Shown: in pieces, positions 19,048 through 27,598 of the stretch | How positions within the stretch are numbered: the first letter of the stretch is position 1 | How the letters are laid out: every line of letters begins with the position of its first letter | NCBI RefSeq assembly: GCF_002993975.1 | Contig: NZ_POSO01000001.1 | Coordinates: 62,001-126,000, forward strand | Length of the DNA stretch: 64,000 nucleotides | Source of the DNA: Apilactobacillus micheneri | GTDB taxonomy: Bacteria; Bacillota; Bacilli; Lactobacillales; Lactobacillaceae | Direction: 5' to 3' | Position numbers and translations under genes: made by a program | The notes under the pieces: model-generated | Seen by the model: only the letters and a program-made list of their open reading frames with translations | The model's database searches: none | Told to the model about the DNA's origin: nothing

Positions 19048-19689
19048 CTATTTTAAATTCAATTCTTTTAACTTATTATCAATCTGCTGTAAAACTTTTT
19101 TACGATCATTCTCATTTTCAATAAAATCATATTTATCGCCATCAATTTGAATTTTTGGCGATTGGTCATAATTTTTATAGAAATTATTATAACGATCATT
19201 TAAATCCTGATAATAATCATATAACCCTGGATCATTATCCACTTGTTCAAAACTACGTCCACGCTTTTTAATTCGTTTTAACATTGTATCAAATGAAATA
19301 TTAATATGAATTAATAAGTCTGGGTTCTTTTGTAGTGATGAATTGGGAATTTCTTCCATCATATTTTCCAATAAAGAATCATAAATATCAGCTTCAGTTT
19401 CAGTAGCACGATTCATATCTGCATTCAATCTAAACATCAATGAATCTTCATAGATTGAACGATCCATCACGCTTAACTTTTCACTTTGTGCTTGTTCAAG
19501 GTTTTCAAATCTAGTATTCAAAAAATAAATTTGTAATAAAAAGGCATAACGTTTAGGATCTTTATAAAATAATGGCAAAATTTCATTATCATCAACCGAT
19601 TCATAATAGCCAGTCGAATCCAAATGTTCAGACAATAATCTAGTTAATGAAGTCTTTCCTGCTCCAATAGTTCCTGCTAGTACCAGCAT
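19048..19689 (-). CDS. Deoxynucleoside kinase (deoxyadenosine/deoxyguanosine kinase family)
   Basis: Salvage kinase that phosphorylates deoxynucleosides with ATP or another NTP; lactobacilli often rely on such enzymes. 213 residues. P-loop AGTIGAGKTSL at residues 5-15, the DRSIYED motif near residue 97 that positions substrate, and a lid-type RIKKRGRSFE segment near 160. These match the dGK/dAK/dCK-like family; the exact base preference cannot be read. ATG start with AAGGAGA. It is transcribed toward serS, but that gene has its own promoter. Confidence 0.88.
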   Translation of the reverse strand: MLVLAGTIGAGKTSLTRLLSEHLDSTGYYESVDDNEILPLFYKDPKRYAFLLQIYFLNTRFENLEQAQSEKLSVMDRSIYEDSLMFRLNADMNRATETEADIYDSLLENMMEEIPNSSLQKNPDLLIHINISFDTMLKRIKKRGRSFEQVDNDPGLYDYYQDLNDRYNNFYKNYDQSPKIQIDGDKYDFIENENDRKKVLQQIDNKLKELNLK

Positions 19690-19770
19690 GTAATTCTCCT
19701 TAAATAAATCAATAATATTTATATTTTAATACATAATTAAAAAAGTTACATTAAATATTTTAAACCAGTA

Positions 19771-19805
19771 AAAAAGATGCCCTATTCAAAATAAGAGGCA
19801 TCCTT
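19771..19805 (-). terminator. Intrinsic terminator after the lysine permease
   Basis: Stem GGATGCC...GGCATC with a large AT-rich loop and a T-run on the minus strand, immediately past the permease stop codon. Confidence 0.75.
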
Positions 19806-19810
19806 TAATT

Positions 19811-21268
19811 TTATTCTTTATCTCTTAAATCAGTAGGTGAAACATCTACTTTATCTAATGGGATAATCTTAGTATGATTTTTGAATTTATATGCAAAATA
19901 TAAAATAAATACTAATGGTACTGAAATATAAGTAATTCCAATTTGTTGCCAATTAAAGTTTACAAATGAAGAAATATCTTGACCACAAATAACTAAAATA
20001 CAAATAATTAAAGTAATAATTGGACCGGTTGGGAACCATGTTGCATGGTATTTTAGTTCATCTAAACTATGACCTTGTTTGATAAATGCACGTCTAAATC
20101 TAAAGTGTGAAAGTGCAATTCCAACCCAAGCAATGAATCCAGTTAAACCAGAAGCAGCTACTAACCAAACATAAATTTGTGGTCCAGCAATACTACTAAT
20201 AAATGTAGCCAATGAAACTAAAGTAGTTGCACCCAAAGCAAGATAAGGAATTCCACGCTTGTTGGTACGTCCCATAATCTTAGGTGCATACCCTTCATGT
20301 GACATGGAATATAGCATTCTAGTGGAAGCATACATCCCTGAATTAGCTGATGAAATTACTGAAGTTAAGATGACCGCATTCATAATTGAAGCCGCTGCTG
20401 CTAGCCCTGCACGTTTGAAAACAATTGTAAATGGACTAATTGCAACGTCACTAGCACTTGATCCTAATAGATCAGGACTAGTGTATGGAATAATGGCACC
20501 AATTACAAAAATAGCTAAAATATAAAATAAAATAATGCGCCAAAAAACATCTTTAATTGCACGAGGAACTGCCTTACTAGGATTATCAGCTTCACCTGCT
20601 GTAATCCCAACTAATTCCGTTCCTTGAAATGAGAACCCAGCAACCACAAAGACTGCTAAAATCATTGGAATGCCACCAACAAATGGTGCTTGTTTATAGT
20701 GGAAGTTAGATAATCCAATGGTATGGCCACCCATAATACCAAAAATAGTTAAAATTCCTACACCTAAAAAGACGAAGATAGTAATAACTTTAATCAATGA
20801 CATCCAAAACTCAGTTTCACCAAAAGCTTTAACTGATAAAGCATTGATTAATAATATTAGTGCTAAAGTAATCGCACTAAATATCCAACTTGGCATATTA
20901 GGTAACCAGAACTTCATTACCAAGGCAGCCGTACTAATATCAACTGCCACGGTAATTGCCCAATTAAACCAATAATTCCATCCCATCGCAAATCCTAAAG
21001 CAGGATCTACATATTTAGCTGCATACACAGAAAATGAACCAGAAACAGGTGTGTTAGTAGCCATTTCCCCCAAACTAGTCATTAAAAAGTAAACCATTAG
21101 TCCCATTAAGAAGTAAGCAACTAATGCTCCACCTGGTCCAGCTTGACTAATAACTGAACCTGAAGCAACAAATAATCCAGTTCCAATTGAACCTCCTAAG
21201 GCAATCATCGAAACATGTCTTGTCTTAAGTCGTCTCTTTACCCCTTTATCCTGTGATTTTTCACTCAT
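19811..21268 (-). CDS. lysP: Amino-acid permease, APC superfamily, probable lysine importer
   Basis: Proton-coupled amino-acid importer of the AAT branch. 485 residues, about 12 membrane helices. The N-terminal MIALGGSIGTGLFVASGS is the substrate-binding unwound helix 1 typical of the family. The hydrophilic N-terminus is KRRLKTRHVS. Substrate: the family is broad, but the gene lies behind a lysine riboswitch, so lysine uptake is the natural inference. ATG start with GAGAGGATG. Single-gene transcript ended by a hairpin. Confidence 0.88.
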   Translation of the reverse strand: MSEKSQDKGVKRRLKTRHVSMIALGGSIGTGLFVASGSVISQAGPGGALVAYFLMGLMVYFLMTSLGEMATNTPVSGSFSVYAAKYVDPALGFAMGWNYWFNWAITVAVDISTAALVMKFWLPNMPSWIFSAITLALILLINALSVKAFGETEFWMSLIKVITIFVFLGVGILTIFGIMGGHTIGLSNFHYKQAPFVGGIPMILAVFVVAGFSFQGTELVGITAGEADNPSKAVPRAIKDVFWRIILFYILAIFVIGAIIPYTSPDLLGSSASDVAISPFTIVFKRAGLAAAASIMNAVILTSVISSANSGMYASTRMLYSMSHEGYAPKIMGRTNKRGIPYLALGATTLVSLATFISSIAGPQIYVWLVAASGLTGFIAWVGIALSHFRFRRAFIKQGHSLDELKYHATWFPTGPIITLIICILVICGQDISSFVNFNWQQIGITYISVPLVFILYFAYKFKNHTKIIPLDKVDVSPTDLRDKE

Positions 21269-21320
21269 AATATGTCATCCTCTCTTATGATTCTAAGAGG
21301 TGCCATCAGAAAAATAACTA

Positions 21321-21353
21321 AAAAGGATCTCCCCTATATATAAGAAGAGATCC
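21321..21353 (-). terminator. Riboswitch-controlled terminator before lysP
   Basis: Stem GGATCTC...GAGATCC followed by TTTTT on the minus strand, between the lysine aptamer and the lysP ribosome binding site. This is the expression platform of the riboswitch. Confidence 0.88.
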
Positions 21354-21382
21354 GTAATCAATCAAATTTTAATTATTGATCC

Positions 21383-21550
21383 TAGAAAGCACTCCGTAGA
21401 AAAACTACGACAGTCCTCAGCTTATTCAACTGAGCCCCAACTAATAGTTGATAAAGCAGCTATTAGTTTCGGCAAAATCCCCTTTCACCAATCTATATAC
21501 ATCACTTTATTGACAAAGATTGGTTATTAATGTCATTTGCGCCTCTTCTT
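21383..21550 (-). promoter_or_regulatory. Lysine riboswitch (L box) upstream of lysP
   Basis: The minus strand carries the conserved L-box landmarks in order: AGAGGCGCAAATG (P1/P2 start), GGTGAAAGGGGA, GCCGAAACTAAT, TTGGGGCTCAG, CTGTCG, and GGAGTGCTT with the closing P1 strand. The five-helix layout fits the family. Bound lysine should stabilise the aptamer and allow the downstream terminator to form, so the permease is made when lysine is scarce. Confidence 0.93.
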
Positions 21551-21564
21551 AGATTTACTAAGTA

Positions 21565-21593
21565 ATTATATAACATATAAGTTAATTAAACAA
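21565..21593 (-). promoter_or_regulatory. Promoter of the lysP transcript
   Basis: Minus-strand -35 TTGTTT (21588-21593), 17-bp spacer, -10 TATAAT (21565-21570), about 15 nt before the aptamer. Confidence 0.78.
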
Positions 21594-21596
21594 TAA

Positions 21597-22088
21597 CTAT
21601 GATAATTTTAATTCGAATGTCTTATAACCATCATATTTATCAATTTGATGAAAGCCTAGTTTATTTAACACTTTCATTGAAGGCTCGTTATTTTGATTAA
21701 CAGTTGCTTCAATTAAAGAAGCTTCGTCAAAATTTTCAAGAACTGCTGACAAAGCCTTTGTCATATAACCTCTTTTTTGATAGTTATTATTCATGAAATA
21801 ACCTAATTCCAGATTGTCATAAACTGGTTCAAAATTTTCACCAATTTCGGGAAATAGATTAATTAAGCCAATAACTTTACCAGAATCTACTAATCGAATC
21901 ACAAAAGTAACATGATCTTCATTTTCTGATTGGAAAATCATTTTAGCTTTACTTTCATCTTTAACTGGTTCAAAACCAGTCTTTTTGGCTACTTGATCAT
22001 TAGCAATCATTTCCCAATAATCTTTAAAATCATTAGGATTTAAGGTATCTAATTTAATTTCACCTAAGTTAATATTTATATTCTTCAA
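21597..22088 (-). CDS. GNAT-family N-acetyltransferase (RimJ/RimL-like)
   Basis: Acetyl-CoA-dependent transferase; 163 residues. The family signs are the LELGYFMNNNYQKRGYMTKAL stretch (acetyl-CoA pyrophosphate-binding region, key residues Q-K-R-G-Y) and a C-terminal NEPSMKVLNKLGFHQ. The acceptor substrate (ribosomal protein, small molecule or other) cannot be told. The start is TTG at 22088 with GGTGG nine bases upstream; a nearby ATG is out of frame. No operon partner. Confidence 0.85.
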   Translation of the reverse strand: MKNININLGEIKLDTLNPNDFKDYWEMIANDQVAKKTGFEPVKDESKAKMIFQSENEDHVTFVIRLVDSGKVIGLINLFPEIGENFEPVYDNLELGYFMNNNYQKRGYMTKALSAVLENFDEASLIEATVNQNNEPSMKVLNKLGFHQIDKYDGYKTFELKLS

Positions 22089-22150
22089 CAGACATTACCA
22101 CCATTCTTGCGTTAAAATAATCACAGATATTATATATTTGAGGTGTAAAT

Positions 22151-22954
22151 ATGAAAATAATAAAAGAATCAATTCGTAAAAATTCAAACGCTTTTATTCA
22201 AGGATACCTTAGACCTGCAGATGTTGAAACTAATAATTTCAAACATCCCGCTATTATCATTCTTCCTGGAGGTTCTTATAATCACATTCCAATGGTCCAA
22301 GCGGAAAGTATTGCCTTAAATTATTCAGCTAAGGGATATCAAAGTTTCTTTGTTCGATATACCTTTGAACAAGAAGCAAGCCCATTACTACCTAACCCAC
22401 TAGTAGAATTAGCAAATGCTATTAAAATGATTCGTAAAAATGCTAGAAAATGGAACATTGACCCTAATAAAATTGTTATTTCTGGATTTTCAATTGGTGG
22501 TCACATTACCAGTCTATACAATGACTTTTATGATAGTAAGTGGTTAATGGATAAAGTAGATGTATCAGATGCCAAAATATTAAAACCAAATGCAGTTATT
22601 CTAAATTATCCGGTGACCGATTTAACACTTGGTTTTCCAGGTGACAAAGAAACTATTGATAACTGGGTTAGTGATCAAAAAGAACTAGCTGCTGAAGAAC
22701 ATGTAACTGATACTAATGCTCCTACATTTATTTGGCATACCGCAGATGATCCATTTGTGCCAGTTAATAACTCTTTAAAATATTCAATGAGCTTAAACCA
22801 ATATAATATAGATAATGAATTACACATTTTTCATCATGGGCCTCATGGAATGGCATTAGCTAATTCAGTTACTGCTTGGAATGAAGCTTCCAATAATCCA
22901 CACGTTGCTAAATGGTTTAATTTATCAAATGATTGGTTAAAACAAATTCTATAA
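22151..22954 (+). CDS. Alpha/beta-hydrolase, acetyl-esterase-like
   Basis: Serine hydrolase; 267 residues. The oxyanion motif LPGGSYNH lies near residue 40. The nucleophile elbow is SGFSIGGH (Ser near residue 117). A likely acid lies in TADDPFVPV, and the His in HHGPHGMAL. This arrangement resembles xylan-esterase/BD-FAE-type hydrolases, but substrates of bacterial members are varied. No signal peptide, so cytoplasmic. ATG start, GAGGTG site. Convergent with the PAP2 gene. Confidence 0.82.
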   Translation: MKIIKESIRKNSNAFIQGYLRPADVETNNFKHPAIIILPGGSYNHIPMVQAESIALNYSAKGYQSFFVRYTFEQEASPLLPNPLVELANAIKMIRKNARKWNIDPNKIVISGFSIGGHITSLYNDFYDSKWLMDKVDVSDAKILKPNAVILNYPVTDLTLGFPGDKETIDNWVSDQKELAAEEHVTDTNAPTFIWHTADDPFVPVNNSLKYSMSLNQYNIDNELHIFHHGPHGMALANSVTAWNEASNNPHVAKWFNLSNDWLKQIL

Positions 22955-22987
22955 AAAAAGCTGATATCAAAATGATATCAGCTTTTT
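22955..22987. terminator. Bidirectional terminator
   Basis: 15-bp repeat AAAAAGCTGATATCA / TGATATCAGCTTTTT between the convergent esterase and PAP2 genes. Confidence 0.9.
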
Positions 22988-22990
22988 AAT

Positions 22991-23659
22991 TTATAAATAT
23001 GAACGACGAACTGGACGCCAATGCTCTTTTAGGCGCTGAGCATATCTAACATAAAATGTTTCAGAAATTTGTACCCATGTATAAGCAACAAAGGCAGCTC
23101 CTAAAGTATCAGTAGGATAATGAGCGTTCAAATAAATACGTGATGCCATCACTAACAATAAGAAAATAAAAGTTATAATTTGTATAAATAATTGCTTCTT
23201 CCAACTCTTAATCATTGGCACCAATACAATCCATATAATACTGATCACAATAAAGATTCCAAAAACATGTCCACTAGGGAAACTAAATCCAGTATCGGCT
23301 GCACTATGTAATGATGGACGTGGTCTTCTAACGATATTTTTAACAATAAAGGCAACAACATCACCACCAATAATAGTGAATATTGACCATAGCGCAACAA
23401 TTTTATTTCTAAATCCCCAAAGGAAAAATGCAATAATTAATATCCACACAATATCCATTTTAGGACTAGCTAATGTAGTCGATAGGTGCATCAATTGTTC
23501 TTTAAATCCACCTTGTGACTTCTGAATTGATCCGATAATAATTGAATCAATAAATTTTAAATAACCAGAATTCATAATCACTGAAATAGAAACAAATAAT
23601 GATAATATTAATCCCAAAGTGATTTTGAATATTCTTTTATTATCCTTATCAATTATCAT
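22991..23659 (-). CDS. PAP2-family membrane phosphatase
   Basis: Integral membrane acid phosphatase, probably acting on undecaprenyl diphosphate or phosphatidate-type lipids. 222 residues with five to six hydrophobic segments. The three PAP2 signature motifs are visible: KNIVRRPRP, FPSGHVFG and SRIYLNAHYPTD, with the catalytic His pair in the second and third. ATG start behind AAGG. Stand-alone gene. Confidence 0.9.
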   Translation of the reverse strand: MIIDKDNKRIFKITLGLILSLFVSISVIMNSGYLKFIDSIIIGSIQKSQGGFKEQLMHLSTTLASPKMDIVWILIIAFFLWGFRNKIVALWSIFTIIGGDVVAFIVKNIVRRPRPSLHSAADTGFSFPSGHVFGIFIVISIIWIVLVPMIKSWKKQLFIQIITFIFLLLVMASRIYLNAHYPTDTLGAAFVAYTWVQISETFYVRYAQRLKEHWRPVRRSYL

Positions 23660-23816
23660 GAAACCTTAATCCCCCTAAAAAAGTTTTAAATTTAGTATAA
23701 CATAGCTAATATATATGAATTCATATTTTAAGAAAAATTATAAAAATCACTTTCAAAGGTATATAATTCAATCATTGTTATAATAAAAACAATTAAATAT
23801 TTTAGGAGGCAAAATC

Positions 23817-24650
23817 ATGATTGGAACAGTAATACTTATGATAGTCATTGGCCTATTTGCTGGAATTGCTGGTGCTATCTTAGGATTAGGTGGCGGAATT
23901 ATTGTCACCCCTATTTTGACTTTAGCTTGTCATCTAGACATCAAATATGCCATTGGAGCTAGTGTCATCGTGGTAATTGCTACCAGTTCTGGATCAACAA
24001 TTGCATATTTAAAAGATGAGGTCTTAAATCTTCGAGTAGCAATGTTTTTAGAAATTGCTACTACTATCGGAGCCGTTTCTGGAGCATTATTAACCGGGAT
24101 TTTAGAACCAAAATATCTTTACATATTATTTGGATTGCTATTATTATTTTCATCATTTAACATGGCGCGCAAATTAATGAATAAAAATAAATCTAATCTT
24201 AGCAATAAAAATGATAGGATTGCTCAAAAAATGCGCTTAAACGGTAGCTATTATGATAAAGCTGAGCATAAACAAATTGACTATAAAGTTGAAAACATCC
24301 CTGGTGGTTTATCAGTAATGTTTGGTGCCGGATTAGCTTCTGGATTATTAGGGATTGGTTCCGGGGCATTTAAAGTTATTGCCATGGATACATTTATGAA
24401 AATGCCATTAAAGCCTTCCAGTGCTACTAGTAATTTAATGATGGGAGTTACAGCAGCTGCATCTGCTACTGTTTATTTCTTTAATGGATCAATCTTGCCA
24501 TACATTGCAGTACCATTAGCATTAGGAATTTTAGTTGGTGCAACAATCGGATCAAGAATCATGCAAATTTTACCAGCAAGATGGATTCGAATCTGTTTCG
24601 TACCAATACTATTGTATATTGGTATTAGCATGGTTATTAAAGGTTTCTAG
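23817..24650 (+). CDS. TSUP-family membrane exporter (TauE/SafE-like)
   Basis: Integral membrane protein of the sulfite/sulfonate exporter superfamily; 277 residues, about 8 helices in two repeats. The repeat signature is seen twice: AGILGLGGGIIVTPIL-like at residues 19-35 and LLGIGSGAFKV near 180. The polar loop in the middle (NKNKSNLSNKND) is cytoplasmic. The transported ion is unknown. It has an extended -10 (TGTTATAAT, 23776-23784) and AGGAGG. It forms an operon with the DUF1634 gene 11 bases downstream, a common pairing. Confidence 0.88.
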   Translation: MIGTVILMIVIGLFAGIAGAILGLGGGIIVTPILTLACHLDIKYAIGASVIVVIATSSGSTIAYLKDEVLNLRVAMFLEIATTIGAVSGALLTGILEPKYLYILFGLLLLFSSFNMARKLMNKNKSNLSNKNDRIAQKMRLNGSYYDKAEHKQIDYKVENIPGGLSVMFGAGLASGLLGIGSGAFKVIAMDTFMKMPLKPSSATSNLMMGVTAAASATVYFFNGSILPYIAVPLALGILVGATIGSRIMQILPARWIRICFVPILLYIGISMVIKGF

Positions 24651-24661
24651 GAGGTTAACAA

Positions 24662-25033
24662 ATGAACAATTCTAAGCAAACCACTAAAGCAGAAATGAAT
24701 GAAATTGAATTAGTAATTGGTAAAATCCTAAGAATTGGGGTTATCATATCAGCTGCAATTATGATAATTGGCCTGCTAATGTTCCTTATTACTGGTAATT
24801 CTGGATATGCTGGTAATTATCATCCTTCATCATTTAAAGAAATTTTTCATGGCATTGTCCAATTAAAGCCATATGCCATTATGATGTTAGGAATATTTTG
24901 CTTAATTCTGACCCCTGTTTTACGAGTAATCGTTTCAATATATTCATTTTATAAAGAACATGATATGTTATACGTTTATATCACAACGTTTGTACTATTA
25001 GTCTTAATCTTTAGTTTCTTCTTAGGACAATAA
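24662..25033 (+). CDS. DUF1634 membrane protein, partner of the TSUP exporter
   Basis: 123 residues with three predicted helices (about 28-48, 72-95, 102-121). The family has no defined activity but is regularly found next to TSUP transporters, where it may be an accessory subunit (inference from context). ATG start after TAGGAGG, 11 bases after the TSUP stop. The operon ends in a hairpin (25035-25073) shared with the convergent exporter gene. Confidence 0.82.
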   Translation: MNNSKQTTKAEMNEIELVIGKILRIGVIISAAIMIIGLLMFLITGNSGYAGNYHPSSFKEIFHGIVQLKPYAIMMLGIFCLILTPVLRVIVSIYSFYKEHDMLYVYITTFVLLVLIFSFFLGQ

Positions 25034-25034
25034 T

Positions 25035-25073
25035 AAAAAAGAGCAATGAAAATTATTTTTCACTGCTCTTTTT
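25035..25073. terminator. Bidirectional terminator
   Basis: Stem AAAAAGAGCAATGAAAA / TTTTCACTGCTCTTTTT, overlapping the last codons of the minus-strand ThrE_2 gene. Confidence 0.85.
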
Positions 25074-25514
25074 GTTTGCCATATTAACACGAAAGCGAAT
25101 ATATAGTTGGTTTAAGAATTCAGAAAATAAGAAACCAGAAGCAATTGCTCCTGCAATAAATACAACTTGGATTAAATTGGACTTAGCTAAAATAAAGTTA
25201 CCAGTTGCTAAAGATTTCATAACTTGATATGCCTGGCCTCCAGGAACAAGTGGTACTAACGCTGGAATGTTAAAAATAATAACCGGCATTTTTTTATAAC
25301 GTGAAGCGAAAATACTTAAAATTCCGACTGTAAAAGTTCCAAATAAATTGGCAAAAATATATCCACTTATATATGTATTAATGTAGAAATAAACAAGCCA
25401 ACCAGAAACACTTACAATTCCACTCACGTTAAGTGCTCGCTTAGGTACATTAACTAATAATCCAAAACCAATTGTTGCTAGATAAACACAAACAATATTA
25501 ATAAATAGTCCCAA
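25053..25514 (-). CDS. Threonine/serine exporter, small subunit (ThrE_2 / DUF3815)
   Basis: 153 residues, four to five helices; matches the C-terminal half of the ThrE exporter (signature PALVPLVPGGQAYQVM-like: P-A-L-V-P-L-V-P-G-G). In lactobacilli the exporter is often split in two genes, as here. The start is TTG (25512-25514), five bases after GAGGTG. It lies 9 bases downstream of the larger subunit and must be co-transcribed with it. Confidence 0.87.
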   Translation of the reverse strand: MGLFINIVCVYLATIGFGLLVNVPKRALNVSGIVSVSGWLVYFYINTYISGYIFANLFGTFTVGILSIFASRYKKMPVIIFNIPALVPLVPGGQAYQVMKSLATGNFILAKSNLIQVVFIAGAIASGFLFSEFLNQLYIRFRVNMANKKSSEK

Positions 25515-25523
25515 ATAAACACC

Positions 25524-26279
25524 TCATCCCATGATTTTAATTGCCATCGCCACACCAAATCCTAAAGCACAAGCACTCATAATGGCTTCAACTCCACGAG
25601 AAGGTCCTGAAATTAAATTTCCAGATAAAACATCCCGAACCGCGTTGGTAATAGGAACTCCAGGAACCAATGGCATTAATCCACCTGTAATTAAATCATC
25701 GGCACTATTGGCTAAGTGCATCCTAATCATAATTATAGAAGCAAAACCAATGGTTAATGCAGATATAAATTCATTCAAAAACTTAATAGAAGTATATTTG
25801 TCGATAACATTATAGACGAGCCAACCTAAAACTCCAATAAAAGCAGCTGCCCAAAAGTCAAAGGCGTTATGTCTAAAAACAATTTCCAGGGTGCCACTGA
25901 CAACTGCAGCCCCTAGTAGTTCAATCCAAAATGGATATCTAGTTACGTGTTTATCAATATGTTTTAAAGAATGATAAAACTGCCCTAAAGTAATCCAGCC
26001 AGCCTGAAACTGCCTAGAATAATCATTCACTACTGAAACTTTTTCTAAATCGAAACTACGTTTATCAATTGAAATAACTTGTGAACCCATATTAGGGCTA
26101 ACTGTCATTATAATTCCTGTTAAAGTCACATAAGAACGGCTATCAGAAAAGCCAGCATTATGACAAATGCGATCGATTGTATCGTTTACTCTAACCATTT
26201 CAGAACCATTTTCAATCATGATTTTACCTGCTAATAAACAGGTTTCCACCACTAATTTGCTTTTCCTTTTTTCATTCAA
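25524..26279 (-). CDS. Threonine/serine exporter, large subunit (ThrE / DUF1212)
   Basis: 251 residues from the preferred TTG start at 26277-26279, which is six bases after AGGTG; a GTG at 26288 overlaps that site. The hydrophilic first half (conserved GSEMVRVNDTIDRIC region) is followed by five helices and GGLMPLVPGVPITNAVRD. Members of the family export threonine and serine, which protects against peptide-derived amino-acid excess. That fits a peptide-importing organism (inference). Confidence 0.87.
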   Translation of the reverse strand: MNEKRKSKLVVETCLLAGKIMIENGSEMVRVNDTIDRICHNAGFSDSRSYVTLTGIIMTVSPNMGSQVISIDKRSFDLEKVSVVNDYSRQFQAGWITLGQFYHSLKHIDKHVTRYPFWIELLGAAVVSGTLEIVFRHNAFDFWAAAFIGVLGWLVYNVIDKYTSIKFLNEFISALTIGFASIIMIRMHLANSADDLITGGLMPLVPGVPITNAVRDVLSGNLISGPSRGVEAIMSACALGFGVAMAIKIMG

Positions 26280-26348
26280 AAAATTCACCTACATTTGTGT
26301 AACAATAATATTATTTCAAATTATAACATGGATTATTTTCAGATAAAT

Positions 26349-26388
26349 AAAAAACGAGTTTTAAGTGTTATCCACTTATCCTCGTTTT
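26349..26388 (-). terminator. Terminator after the DtxR-family gene
   Basis: Stem AAAACGAG / CTCGTTTT enclosing a second small hairpin (AAGTG / CACTT); A-run on the 5' side gives a U-run on the minus strand. Confidence 0.7.
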
Positions 26389-27046
26389 ATTCGTTCGAAT
26401 TCTTAATAAAAATATAATGTGATGCTTTATAACTAATTACATTTTCTTGTTTATCAGTTAAATTTTGTACAGTAACTGGGCCTTCAAATGGTGAATGCTT
26501 AATGACTTTTAACTTATCACCAATATCAAGTTGAATATCACCTAAATAAGTTAATAAATCATGATTATCGATAAAACGATCAACGATTACCGTATCACCA
26601 TCTTTAGCATCATTTAGTAACAAATGGCTGTCTTCTTTATAGTGACCATCCATACTAGGAATTACTCCACCATGTGGACAATGAGTAGGATGACCAAGCT
26701 TATCATACATTGCTTTTAATAAACGATCACTTGTAACATGTTCTAATACTTCAGCTTCTTTATCTAAATCAGGAAGTGGATAATTTAATTCATTAACTAA
26801 AAAGCTTTCCCAAATACGGTGTTTTCTAACTAAAACTTCAGCTAACTTAATCCCTTTTTCTGTTAAGTAGACACCGGAATAAGGTTCATGGTAAACCAAA
26901 CCTTCTTCAAGCAATTTATTTACCATTTCAGTTACAGAGGCTGCAGCTATATCTAAACTGATTGCAATTCTTTTATTGGAAACTTTATCCTTAGTTCCAC
27001 CTAGTTCAAATATAATTTTTAAATAGTCCTCTTTTTTTGGGGTCAT
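26387..27046 (-). CDS. DtxR/MntR-family metal-dependent transcriptional regulator
   Basis: Metal-sensing repressor, 219 residues. An N-terminal winged helix (VSNKRIAISLDIAAASVTEM recognition region, key residues A-A-A-S-V-T-E-M) is followed by the dimer/metal-binding domain. That domain carries a KHRIWESFL helix, EAEVLEHVTSDRL and GHPTHCPHGG, which supply the usual Cys, His and Glu ligands. A C-terminal SH3/FeoA-like domain (about 150-215) is present. It probably senses Mn(II) or Fe(II). No transporter gene is adjacent, so targets lie elsewhere. Confidence 0.9.
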   Translation of the reverse strand: MTPKKEDYLKIIFELGGTKDKVSNKRIAISLDIAAASVTEMVNKLLEEGLVYHEPYSGVYLTEKGIKLAEVLVRKHRIWESFLVNELNYPLPDLDKEAEVLEHVTSDRLLKAMYDKLGHPTHCPHGGVIPSMDGHYKEDSHLLLNDAKDGDTVIVDRFIDNHDLLTYLGDIQLDIGDKLKVIKHSPFEGPVTVQNLTDKQENVISYKASHYIFIKNSNE

Positions 27047-27135
27047 TCTTATCAGCGTCTCCTAAATTAAAATCTAAATGCATTGGGTTTTAATATTTAA
27101 TACTACAGCATTTAATACAATTTTACCATTTTTAT

Positions 27136-27164
27136 TTAACTTTTTTTAATAAAAAATATATAAT
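27136..27164 (+). promoter_or_regulatory. Promoter of the 114-residue gene
   Basis: -35 TTAACT (27136-27141), 17-bp spacer, -10 TATAAT (27159-27164), followed 45 nt later by the start codon. Confidence 0.65.
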
Positions 27165-27208
27165 TGAGTTGTAGGTTACATAAGTAATAAGAAACTGGAG
27201 ATGGAAAT

Positions 27209-27553
27209 ATGAGTGAAAAGTTATTCAAGTTCGATCAACTCAGCGAACAATCTCAAGAAAATAGTGTCAAAGGTTTCAGTAAATTCTTTGTCAAAATGTA
27301 TCGAGATCGCAACATGGAACTAATTAGTCAAGATATTGATAATTCCTTCTTATGGGATATCGACCGCGAAGTATATCGCAATCGTTTTGAATCAATTGAA
27401 CATGCTGCAGCAGATACTGTTAAATATTGCAGTAAAAATTACCGTGAACTATTAAAAGATTTAGATATTAACTTTTTAGCTAATGGTACTTCTGAAATGC
27501 CTTGGGAAGATTGGTACCAAGCAAAATACGATAAAGTACCAGCCGGATTATAA
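27209..27553 (+). CDS. Conserved-looking hypothetical protein, 114 residues
   Basis: I do not recognise a family with confidence. It is soluble, acidic and rich in Asp, Glu, Arg and aromatic residues. The N-terminus FKFDQLSEQSQENSV resembles the FxELSExAQxxA start seen in some small phage and bacterial proteins of unknown function. It has its own promoter, a GGAGATGG ribosome site and its own terminator, so it is probably a real monocistronic gene. It stands between the DtxR regulator and the CDF exporter. Confidence 0.7.
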   Translation: MSEKLFKFDQLSEQSQENSVKGFSKFFVKMYRDRNMELISQDIDNSFLWDIDREVYRNRFESIEHAAADTVKYCSKNYRELLKDLDINFLANGTSEMPWEDWYQAKYDKVPAGL

Positions 27554-27556
27554 AAT

Positions 27557-27592
27557 AAAAAGCTCAACCTCAATTTGAGGCTGAGCTTTTTT
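27557..27592. terminator. Bidirectional terminator
   Basis: Stem AAAAGCTCAACCTCAA / TTGAGGCTGAGCTTTT between the convergent 114-residue gene and the CDF exporter. Confidence 0.9.
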
Positions 27593-27598
27593 ATTAAT

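Noticed and set aside
19048-23659. A mobile island (kinase, permease, acetyltransferase, esterase)
   Set aside because: No integrase, transposase, terminal repeats or composition shift is visible; genes have separate promoters and terminators typical of core genome.
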